Origin: Tubulanus polymorphus
Lineage: Eukaryota > Nemertea > Palaeonemertea > Tubulaniformes > Tubulanidae
Length of the DNA: 64,000 bases
Direction: 5' to 3'
Assembly: GCF_964204645.1 (NCBI RefSeq)
Contig: NC_134036.1
Location: 1,426,001-1,490,000, forward strand
Positions 11,101 to 20,200 of this stretch are shown one piece after another. How positions within the stretch are numbered: the stretch's first letter is position 1; every line of letters begins with the position of its first letter. The notes beneath the pieces are model-generated. The model searched no databases. It was given only the letters and a program-made list of their open reading frames with translations, and was not told the origin of the DNA. The position numbers were made by a program, and so were the translations under genes.

Positions 11101-12550
11101 TCTAAAAACGTGTCTGATAAAATAGAGGAACAATTTCTTGTACGTATTAAGATCAGCCAAAATGAGATGAAGGGTTTTGGATAACAAACAGATGGCAGCA
11201 ATGAATCCATTGACCCAGATAAACTAGATTTCAATTTTTTTCCTTGGTTTGGTTTTGAAGAAAATAATTACCCAATGCGTTGTTTTCTGATGCAGGTTTT
11301 GAAGGCATCGATTCCGATTCAGGACGAGGAATCACTAGCAGTGGCCAAACTACTCAACAATGTTAACAAGTCCCGATACAAAGACATCCTTCCCGAGGCA
11401 CAGTATCAACCGCAACTCTCACATAAAGGGTTCATCAATGCTTCATTTGTGCACGTGAGTTTGATTCTGAATTAATAGCTGTCCGTGGAATATCTGGTGG
11501 AGGGGGGCATTAATCCTCGATAATCTTCAGTTGAGATATCGATAAGTTATAAGAATCTGATTGAAATACTTTCCTTTTTACAGACGATCACAGATAAAAA
11601 CGTGTTTATAGCAACACAAAGTCCAATGGCAAATACTATTACTGACTTCTGGCAAATGATCTTTGACTATAACTGTGAAATTATTGTGATGATGCATCAA
11701 GAATATCCACAAGATCCGGTAAGGTGTATTCCTAGTCTAGCATCTAGTATACATAGGTCTGCTTTGTAGGTATCTTTTTCCAGAATACATCTTCTGATTT
11801 TAGACATATGCAAGTTACTGGCCTGCAGCTGGAAGCATCAAATGCAGTCCTTTTACAATCACTGTGGAGGAAGTTTCATTGCTCTGTAAGACCATCGTTC
11901 GCCGGGATTTGATCCTCAAAAAACAGAATGTATGTTGAGTTGTTTCGGTAGCTACTGTACAGAGAAATATGGCTGCATTTTTCGGAATTTCCTTCGACAT
12001 TGCTATTTACTATGACCTGATCAGATCAATTGTATTTCTTTGATTTCACAGGAATCGCATCAGATTCGTCAGATCCAGTTTTTAGGATGGCCTGAGGATG
12101 AGTCGGTTCCTAATTTACAACATCTATTCGAGTTTGTGAATCTAGTTACAAGAGAACACGTGACCAGTCCTATTGTTGTACATTGCATGTTCGTATCTTA
12201 GCAACATCAGTCAATTATTCAAAACAATATCACATATTCTATCGATTATGCAAATTTTACAGGGACAGCACAACGAGAGCAGGGTTATTTTGTGCGGCAT
12301 TTGAACTGATCACCAAGGCGCCATCTAGCGAACAAATCGATATTTATCACTGTATACAAAAACTACGAATGACTCGACCTCAATTCATTCCAAATTTGGT
12401 AAGAAATTAATCGATTTTCTTTGTATTTTCACGAGTTATTTTATTGATGTATTTTTCTTGTTTTCGTATTCATAGGAACAGTACAAGTTTCTACACGATC
12501 TGGTGATATTCTATTTACAAGGATTCGACACTTATGTGAACCTTAGTTAG
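1188..12550 (+). CDS. RPTP-A: receptor-type tyrosine (pseudo)phosphatase with duplicated Cys-rich/F-lectin/EGF/FN3 ectodomain
   Basis: 34 coding exons, 1836 aa, phases consistent throughout: 1188-1260, 1436-1630, 2168-2410, 3179-3418, 3718-3861, 4032-4346, 4426-4523, 4740-4968, 5177-5371, 5907-6137, 6639-6878, 7170-7313, 7419-7742, 7866-7975, 8051-8249, 8326-8422, 8493-8754, 8835-8980, 9107-9291, 9369-9544, 9619-9706, 9815-9891, 9978-10014, 10080-10189, 10270-10404, 10530-10687, 10762-10897, 10984-11139, 11296-11454, 11584-11718, 11804-11929, 12052-12188, 12263-12398, 12476-12550. Domains (aa): signal 1-24; Cys-rich Tie/EGF-like 25-89; F-lectin-like 90-250; EGF-like 251-298; FN3 299-403 and 404-512; second Cys-rich 513-577, F-lectin-like 578-734, EGF-like 735-782; FN3 783-890 and 891-993; FN3-like stalk 994-1113 with RRRKR at 1041-1045; TM about 1137-1160; Tyr-rich juxtamembrane to 1282; PTP D1 about 1283-1581; D2 about 1582-1836. 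D1 has KNRF, WPDHG and HGSAGAGRTG (Gly1483 where Cys is expected). D2 has WPED and HCMDSTTRAG (Cys1766). It should sit in the plasma membrane; catalysis by D1 is not expected. The start is the ATG opening a clean signal peptide. The ligand is unknown. Confidence 0.88.
1436..1630 (+). other. Cys-rich Tie/EGF-like module, first copy (RPTP-A)
   Basis: One phase 1-1 exon encodes about 65 residues with the pattern CFGKSCTGWLCHC ... CP ... ALTCPDPNTACES ... PGWTGPACQI. The tail PGWTGPAC is EGF/Tie-like and the paired CHC and CP positions suggest several disulphides. The same module opens each ectodomain block: 5177-5371 in A, 17512-17703 in B, 31887-32081 and 35342-35536 in C. Assignment is by pattern only; I do not recognise a named Pfam family with certainty. 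Confidence 0.5.
2168..3418 (+). other. F-lectin-like (F5/8C-type) domain, first copy (RPTP-A), two exons
   Basis: Exons 2168-2410 and 3179-3418 together give an eel-fucolectin-like fold signature: NVARGKT.. near the start, AWIRIDLG..YVVHKVTLWDR, then EIRVGN, paired Cys, VGRFVTVQH and LAEIEVIGF at the end. This is typical of fucolectin/pentraxin (FTP) domains of invertebrates. The RGDCC fucose/calcium motif of classical F-type lectins is not visible, so fucose binding should not be assumed. Equivalent exon pairs are 5907-6137 + 6639-6878 (A), 18171-18401 + 18988-19215 (B), 32548-32781 + 33279-33521 and 35990-36223 + 36721-36963 (C). Confidence 0.65.
5037..5116. repeat. (TA)n microsatellite at the junction of the two ectodomain blocks of RPTP-A
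   Basis: About 80 bp of pure TA in the intron between FN3-2 (ends 4968) and the second Cys-rich exon (starts 5177). The equivalent intron of RPTP-C carries the same tract at 35222-35281. Sequence left of it matches the post-FN3 intron and sequence right of it matches the intron preceding the first Cys-rich exon, so the tract marks the joint of the internal duplication. Confidence 0.95.
8493..8754 (+). other. Membrane-proximal stalk exon with furin-type RRRKR site (RPTP-A)
   Basis: The exon encodes a degenerate FN3-like segment containing SRRRKRAV at residues 1040-1047. Proprotein convertases cut after R-X-K/R-R, and LAR-type RPTPs are processed at a comparable membrane-proximal position into two non-covalently held chains. 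The site is also present in B (NRRRKRAV, exon 20912-21173) and C (SRRRKRAV, exon 38587-38848). Cleavage is inferred. Confidence 0.6.
10683..10685 (+). other. GGC (Gly) codon at the catalytic Cys position of PTP D1, RPTP-A
   Basis: The exon ending at 10687 reads ...LVLVHG and joins (phase 2) to SAGAGRTGCY in the exon starting at 10762. Active PTPs have HCSAGxGRTG here; the cysteine is the nucleophile. GGC replaces TGC by one transversion. The same codon is at 23104-23106 (B) and 40767-40769 (C). Confidence 0.93.
12184..12186 (+). other. TGC (Cys) codon of the D2 P-loop, RPTP-A, at an intron border
   Basis: The exon 12052-12188 ends VVHC + 'at' and the next exon (12263) completes Met and continues DSTTRAGLF. 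This gives H-C-x5-R with altered filler residues (MDSTT instead of SxGxG). The intron is phase 2, one codon after the Cys, exactly as in D1, which supports both the exon model and D1/D2 homology. Its donor reads GTTCGT, weak but conserved in all three genes. Confidence 0.8.
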
Positions 12551-15289
12551 AATTATGATTCGAAATGCTGAAGAAAGGCAAACAATCAGAAAAGGGAATC
12601 TGAGTAAAGGCACCTGAGTAAAGGACATAAAGATTAACGTACTTTTCGTATTGAGGAACCTTAGGTCTACTCCAGAAACTGTCCGGTTTTATTGTGTTTA
12701 TGTTTACGATTACTTTTTTGTTCATGAATTATATTCATATATAATTTATATATCAGCTATCTAATTATGTATCTATAAAACTGAGTGTTGTCTTACGTTA
12801 TAATTTCAATGTAAATAAAGATATATTCAGATACTTTTCAAAAGAAATAGATTTCAATATAAAGATGATTTATGTAATTATCACTGTTAATTAGATATTC
12901 TTAGTTAATATCATCACTCATATTTGTAATCACCGCGTTCACATCGTGTATCATCCACTTCCTTCCCTCACTGTTATCCACCTATCCACCTAATATACAT
13001 ATACACTAGTAAAAGCGAAAACTCGTAATTTCTAGTGTAAAATAAACATAACTACTGACAGTAAGTTACCGTAAAATAATTCACAATGACAATGTAATTG
13101 TACTGTGATTATCAATTCAGTCACTCTTAATTAATTATCTTTAATTAATCTAATTACTCATAATTTTCATCCGGTAAAGTTTCTACTATACATGTTATAA
13201 TATATCTGCCGATATAGTATTTTTTTGTTGAAACTTTCGAGCCATGCATATAGTCTATCATATTACATATATATCTGTTTTTATATCAGTGCTTGTTTAT
13301 CAGATGTTAATGATTATTATTATTTCTCTTTCTCACTTTGTTATATGTATGTAGAAATGTCAGTCACAAACAGTGCAATTGTTTATACTGAATAAATATT
13401 TGAATTTGAATTGTATTACACTAGTAGCTAAAGCTCGTAATTTCTAGTATAAAATCAAGTTAACTACTGACAGTTAGTTGTTACCTGCTTTCACGTTTAT
13501 TGATTATACACCCAGTCCTTATATAAATATAACTGATTATTTCAATTTCACAATGAACTCGAATATTGTACATAATCTAGAATAAAATATATAGATTTTC
13601 CTGATTTGATTGTGTTTGTTTTTGTGTTTTCTGTTTTGTTTTTGTCTTGTTTTACGATTGAAGATTCTGGGTTCCTTCAGGTTTTATATCTTATTTGTCA
13701 TGAAAATAAACAACTTTCTGCTGCCCTGCGACTCGATCACACCTATAGGGGGCAGAGGGGTTTACTTGAAGTGGGGTTGTTGCCGCTACGTGGCAGCACA
13801 ATACGGCTTTTTCGAATTCCAGCAAATCATACGAATGACGTTTAAATTTCGTTTACAGGCTAAGCCTTAAATGGAAAACTTAATATAAATGCCACTAGCA
13901 AATAACTACAAAAGAAAACATCAATTCAGTCACTCTTAATTAATTATCTTTAATTAATCTAATTACTCATAATTTTCATCCGGTAAAGTTTCTACAATAC
14001 ATATATTACACTAGTAGCTAAAACTCGTAATTTCTAGTATAAAATCAAGTTAACTACTGACAGTTAGTTGTTACCTGTCGTCACGTTTATTGATTATACT
14101 CACAGTCCTTATATAAATATAACTGATTATTTTACTTTCATAATGAACTCGAATATTGTACATGATCTAGGATAAAATATGTAGATTTTACTGATTTGAA
14201 TTTGATGTTTATTTTTGCACTTAATGTTTTTATTTTTGTCTTGTTTAACAAAAGAAAATTCATTTCCGGAAATACATTCGGTGCTTTCTGTTTTGTTTTG
14301 TTTTGTTCTTGATTCGTTTTACAAAAGGAAAGTCTTTCATGAACTCATAGATTTACTTTAAATAGTTTACCAAAAAGTCATCTTTTTCTGAAGTTGAACA
14401 AAAGACATGATTAGCCATTTTTGAAATTTCAACAATATGATTCATATGATAAACATTGGTAACAATGAATTTAGTTTATTAGGAATGGAGTATTCTTTTG
14501 TGGTTGGATCAACACAAAATAATCACGGAGATTATAAAGCACGTAATGACTTACGATTCCGGGGGTCAGTTGGTTAGAGTTAATCAGTGGATCTTTGACC
14601 AACTTTTGAGCATTTGTGGCTCATTACATGCTTTAGAATATTGTGGTGATTTTTTGTTGTCAAGTTAAGACATTCTATTCTGATATCGCACTACGTGTAT
14701 TCACGAAGATTTACAGCGCGATTTACAAAATAAAACATCACGTATCAAAAACTTCCGAATGAAAATAATTTCTAAACTACATAAAAATCATTCAAATGGT
14801 TGTCTGTACTTCATAATGCAAGGTTTCTCATCTTGTTGACTGTAATAAGAGTAACGAACTGCACACGTTTGACGCCCAATGTTCATTTGCCCATTTAACT
14901 TTTTCCAATAATTTTCCAACAATTTTCTTCGTAATAAAACATATCTATCTTGAAAAGTGGAAGTTGTCGCAGAGTTTTTCACTGATCGCCGTTCAGACAC
15001 GTCTTCCTTTGAACGACGAAGTTTTCTGTTTCAAACATAAAATACGTAAATCGCAATTTACTTCCTGGTAGACCGGTAGGTGACGCTTTCGCGGATTTCA
15101 CACAGATGCGACGCATACATTCATTTAACACCGTGCACCTTTTATATTGTCAGTTATATAATACACTCCTGAATAGGAAGACGTTTTTTTTTTAGACTCA
15201 TGTGACCGAACGTTCAAGTATTATACATCAGAAAGCAGTTTGCTCGTACATTGTAACATCGTTTTGCGGCGTTAAAATCTACTTTCTTA
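12551..15289. other. RPTP-A 3' flank: untranslated region, internal duplications, no confident gene
   Basis: A candidate poly(A) signal AATAAA is at 12814-12819. The flank is AT-rich and internally duplicated. Block 13411-13607 recurs at 14005-14200, block 13111-13186 recurs at 13920-13995, and a related piece lies near 13000. A 40-bp sequence near 13780-13820 (gccgctacgtggcagcacaa core) is one arm of an inverted repeat complete only behind RPTP-C (44004-44254). A - strand frame at 14788-15000 stays open in both copies A and B. The region is repeated nearly base for base at 24972-27700. Confidence 0.55.
14788..15000 (-). other. Short open frame kept in both duplicated copies (uncertain coding)
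   Basis: About 70 codons, Lys/Arg/Tyr/Gln-rich, containing DRYVLLRRKLLENYWKKLNG. The copy at 27205-27450 has the same frame and stop with only a few amino-acid changes. No family recognised and no clear ATG or splice context. The copies are recent duplicates, so conservation is weak evidence. It may be a remnant or chance frame. Confidence 0.15.
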
Positions 15290-15356
15290 AGGTTTATTTT
15301 CGCTCTGCTATTGTTTTTATTAGCGTTACGAAGGTCAAGTATCTCCATCGCTAAAG
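15290..15356 (+). other. Candidate 5' untranslated first exon of IgTM-2
   Basis: Sequence ending ctaaag|gtaaga at 15356 looks like a splice donor. The next plausible acceptor is ttcattacag at 16356-16365, just before the signal-peptide ATG. The matching donor in the third copy is at 27767. The 5' limit given here is approximate. Confidence 0.3.
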
Positions 15357-15489
15357 GTAAGAAAAACTAATTCTATTCTATCATCTTTTCGTTTTTTTAT
15401 TATGTTTATACAATTCACTATAGTTAGGCTGATATAGAATATTTATACTCTGTTTCTCCTAATCGGCTGAGCGTCACATTCGTAAAACA

Positions 15490-15670
15490 TGATGAAATTT
15501 GTAATCAGTTCATTTCTATAACTGTCGGGTCTGTTATTGTTAGATTGATCATGATTTAAAACAAAAATAGTCATGTACAGGGTAGATAGACGGTCAATTT
15601 ATGAGCTCAGTAGAAATTTGAGAAACAAGGTAACAATTTTTGTAGCCTAAAATGCGAATCTTTGTAGATA
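15490..15670 (+). repeat. Dispersed repeat 'DR1' copy (about 180 bp)
   Basis: Core words: gtaatcagttcatttctata, ctgtcgggtctgttattgtt, gtacagggtagatag, gagaaacaaggta. The same string of words recurs in this window at 27907-28075 (+), 55375-55580 (-), 56690-56805 (-), 57195-57400 (-), 57985-58195 (-), 58705-58760 (+, partial) and 63215-63370 (+). It has no coding capacity and is probably a non-autonomous mobile element. Ends are approximate. Confidence 0.7.
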
Positions 15671-16377
15671 GATCTTTACTGAAAGGAGGGGTATAGACCA
15701 CGGACTTTAAATTAACTTAGGTTAAGCTCAGCAGAAATGAGAAACAAGGTACGAATTTTTAGCCAGTGTAAATTAAAGCTTATTCGGTTGACCCAGTTTT
15801 TTATTTCCAATTGTTGAAGTTTCTGAAAAAGCTTGTCTGGTAGGCTATCATAGAACCGAAGGTACATGTATTCTATCATAGTGATTACATATGGCCAATG
15901 GGTTCGTTTTCCCCGTTAACGATCCTAAACTGACCACTAGTAGCCCCTAGACATCACAGTGTTATCATCCATGATATTTGTTTGTATACTATTTCTATTA
16001 AAGGCTTTGTGCGGTTACAGTATGTATAGGAAGGTAAGGATTAGCACCGACATTTTGTGGGTCGATTCAGACTCTGAATTCAGTTTTCATTGGTTTAAGT
16101 GACAGTGGCAGTTAAGGACCACCATACCGGTATTGTTGATAATAGTTAATTCTCAGAGGCAGCATATTAATAGTTTTGGAAACACTGATACGTGCGTTTA
16201 GTTAATATAATCCTGAAGCCGGGTCGTGCTACAGATTTAATTCTACATGCTCATAATCTCGATCGCGGTTTAACTGTTTACAAAACGGACTAGAATATCA
16301 AACGTCTTGTCCACTCACAGCGGTACCTGCGATATATTCTAAATCAGTGTTCATCTTCATTACAGAAGTGTTTGCCA

Positions 16378-16897
16378 ATGATGTCGGTGTTGTTGCTAAT
16401 GACGCAGTGCACAGGAATATATGGTAAATAAAATCTACTAGGTTTTCGCAATGTCGTTTGGGAAATGGCAAACGGCTATCTTAGAATTTCCACTTGTAAA
16501 TTGGTAATTTTGTTAATTGTTTGTTAATTATTTCTAGGACAGCAGCAGAACTGTATAGTATTGCTGTGTGCGTTGGGCTTTACAAAGCAAATCCATGTCA
16601 GTAGTGATATCTATTTTCAGTTCCACCCGAATTCATTGTGCTGACTGAATTTCCAAACGGTCAAGTTGTCCAAGGCACATCGAAAACTCTGACATGTAAA
16701 ACTGACTCCAGTAACCCAGAGTTTTCAATTGTCTGGGCGTACAGATATGGACAAATGTTTCACACAACCCTGCAATCAATCATAAACCTGGACCTCACAG
16801 TGGACGGGTATCTACTAGTAGTTTGGTAGTTACAACCGATAAGGATAAAAATGGGAGGCAATACAGATGTACTGATATATATATATTAAGGAAGTAA
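16378..16897 (+). pseudogene. IgTM-2: deleted and frameshifted copy of the Ig transmembrane gene
   Basis: A signal-peptide exon is intact (16378-16423, MMSVLLLMTQCTGIYG). The first Ig exon starts at 16621 with VPPEFIVLTEFPNG ... LTCKTD ... FSIVWAYRYG, then loses 13 nt (the copy-3 stretch ggtatcaacatgg is missing after tatgg near 16748), which shifts the frame. The original frame resumes as SSLVVTTD ... GRQYRC. At about 16873-16888 the Ig exon is joined through a short TA tract directly to the last bases of the final IgTM exon (aaggaagtaatg, stop at 16895-16897). The second and third Ig exons, membrane exon and most of the tail are gone. It cannot make a membrane receptor. Confidence 0.75.
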
Positions 16898-17263
16898 TGA
16901 TAGGATAAAATGATTCATGATTTTAATTGGTAATCAATTAGCTCTGTGGTATGTACTTATTCAGCTGATGCCTATTTTGTCTGATACGGGGAAAATCAAT
17001 GGTTTGTCTCATTTTACACGAAAGGGGTGTCATGTCTATCGTGCTAAGGATTTAAGTGGAGTTAATCCGTTAACACTATGAATTAAACTGTTTTTTTTTC
17101 ATGTTTTGATAATTTGTTCTTTTTACTTATCAAAGATTTTTTCTTTTATTTATTTTTTTCCTACTCAGGTAACGGTGACCCTTGATGTTCTGTTCTGGCC
17201 TCCTTCCTAACCTCCCCCTCAGATATGTGAGCGATATCATATTGCGTCATTCAGACAGACAAA

Positions 17264-20200
17264 ATGTACCGTGAAAGAAACATCGTTCGTTTTCTGCTGT
17301 TGTTGATTCTATGTTTATTCATCACAAACACATCAGGTGAGTTAATCAATAATCGTTGGTTCCAGAGCTGTAAAAAATGCGGAAATCGTAAATTGTACGA
17401 TTTCAATCCATAAGAGAGCACCGATGATAACCAGAGAAAGAAGAGAATTATTGTTGGAGAACAGCATTTGGAGAATATTTTTGTAAAATAATCTTCTTTT
17501 TGTCATTTCAGCGAAATGTTTTGGGAAGAGTTGTACTGGTTGGTTGTGTCATTGCAGTAATACAGCCGTGGACCAATGTCCAATCAACGGATATATAGAT
17601 GGCGCTTTAACGTGTCCAAATCCTAACACTGCATGTGAGTCTACAATAAGAACTCCGTATCCCTGGACACCACCAGGATGGGCCGGACCAGCTTGTCAAA
17701 TCGGTCAGTTTTCTGTTTTTGCTCCAGTAAACCGGGGTCAGGTCAAATATCACTGAACCTCGGATTTATATCAGATTTACGGATTAACTCCATGAAAGCC
17801 TTTACAAAAATAAATCTAAAAGAAATACGAATGAATGTTGTAAATTTCATTAGATTTATCTCAGATTAACGGAATAACACTAACACTAATCCGTATACGG
17901 ATTAACGTCACTAATCCATATACGGATTAACGTCACTAATCCATAAGCGGGAAAAAATCTATTAGTAAAAATATCATAGATTTATGAAACATCCGGGAAC
18001 TGTCGACGAACTGAGATCAACTCTAATTATTTCATCGCGTAAAGAAAAAAATGTTAGTTTTGTTAAATTCTAGTTGAAATTGTGAAATAACTTTGAATCA
18101 ATTTGTTTTTGTTCGTTTTGAAAATTCGTGAAATAATTCAAATCTTTTATTCACAAAATGTGTTTTGTAGGTAACGTGGCTCGTGGTAAAACAGTTAACA
18201 TGTCATCCACTTACTATGAGTTGTTACCCGGTAGTAAATGTACAGATGGTCAGACGGTCACTGGGATGGCTAGTGATCATGTATGTCACACTGAAGCGGA
18301 ACAAAATGCTTGGATTAGAATTGATCTCGGAACTCAATACGTGGTACATGAAGTTACACTTTGGGATAGAACAGACGGGATTGGTTGCACCGCTGAGTGG
18401 CGTGAGTACAAATTATCATTTTTGATTATTTCATTGATTATTTCGGTCAAATCTGAAAAAATAGAACTTTTAACTGGAAAAGTCTCGTTAGATATAAATT
18501 CGGTCTAGTAGATGAAATATCTTCAAAATCAACCAATTAATGATCGATTCTAGGAATCACAAATAAATATCCCGGACTCAGTTCCACACAGTTTTCAGTT
18601 ACCCTACGTTTAACCAAGATGAGTTGAAATATTGAACTCTACCGAAATATCGAACTCTGAGTCATCAATAATCAATAATATCAAACAGTACGACAACAAT
18701 GTGTCTGTGGTATCCATGGAAGACAACATCGTAAAAAATACGTTATTGGAAAATTTTGAATCAACTTTTTCAACGTGTCAACATTTTCAGTCGATAACAA
18801 TAAATTTGTGTTAGGGGCCGTGCGCCTGTCGAAAACAATTAATTTATTTTTATATTTCTTCTTCTAAAGAATTTGAATAGAATTGTCTTGCACCCAAAGC
18901 AATCTTCAGCTTCCCTGATTTCGTGCATTATTTTCTATTTTCATGGAGTAATCTGTCATATTTCAAAGCTCCTTAATCTTTTCTCAGAAAAACGCACGCG
19001 CAACCTGGAGATTCGAGTCGGAAATAGCCCGAGTATTTTTACATCTAACCAGAAATGTGCTTACCAGGGCCCCGCTCTCTGTGGAACACATAAAACATTA
19101 GCATGCAGCCCAGGTCCTATAGTTGGACAATACGTCACCGTTCAACACAAGAACATTGGTAAGGCAGAGTATCTCCACCTGGTAGAAATAGAAGTTATTG
19201 GGTTCAAATATATCGGTAAGTTTTACATGACTATATATATGTGTAAACTATAAAGAGTATGGAAATGGATTTTGCTTTTCTCGAAAATATTCAGTGACTT
19301 GTATATAGAATTTACCCCCGAACGAAAAATTTTGAAATGAAAAGAAGTCTCCCTTTATTACCAAAATTTTGTTTTAAGCACCCATGCATTTAAGGATTAT
19401 ATTATTGTTAAAATTAGATCGATTCATAAAAATATTCATTGACTTGTAATGAGAATATATTTCCGAAAGATCAAACGATTCATATTTTTCGTATCAATTT
19501 TGAATTTCTGTTTAGCACCCGGTGCTTGTAGTAAGGGATCGAACTCATTTGGATGTATGATTGAATGTTATCCGTGTTTCGACAACAGTGAAAGTTGTAA
19601 CTATTTGAGTGGTATCTGTGAATCTGGCTGTTCACAGAATTACATCGGAAAGTGGTGCGAGTCAGGTATATTACACTGAATCATAGATTCCTGGGAATCT
19701 CACGCCCTATTCCCTGAATATAGTAACCAATATGAATCGCAAAAGACCGAATATCCATGAACTTCAATACAGATCAATTTTCTTTTTCAGAATTTAAGTT
19801 ATTTTCTCAATTAAGAAAATCTACGCTGACAGATAACAGTGTAAGAGTCAGTTGGACAGCTTACTCGGGTTCTGTAGTAGATTCAGGACGTGGTACTGTC
19901 AGCGTTCAGTATCAAGTCGTTTATCGTAAGATATCAGAAAACACTTGGACTAATCAGGAAACTGCAGGAGTCCTTACACATCACACAGTTACTGGTTTAA
20001 CTCCTAATACCGAGTATAAGATAGCTGTTAGTCTACAGAAATTAGTGAACAGTAAACTTATATCAACTGCGAGTCAGACTAGTCCAATACTAACTATACA
20101 GACTTTGTGTGCAGGTAAAAACCCCTCATTCTTATAAACTCTAAATCATCAATTCAAACACAGAATTGTGTTGAACATGTTTGTTCTACTGTAGGTCCAT

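Noticed and set aside
13606-13870. Overlapping + frames of 79-86 codons repeated behind all three RPTPs
   Set aside because: T/A-rich 3' flank copied by segmental duplication; the two frames overlap and the third copy has a changed sequence, so no coding support.
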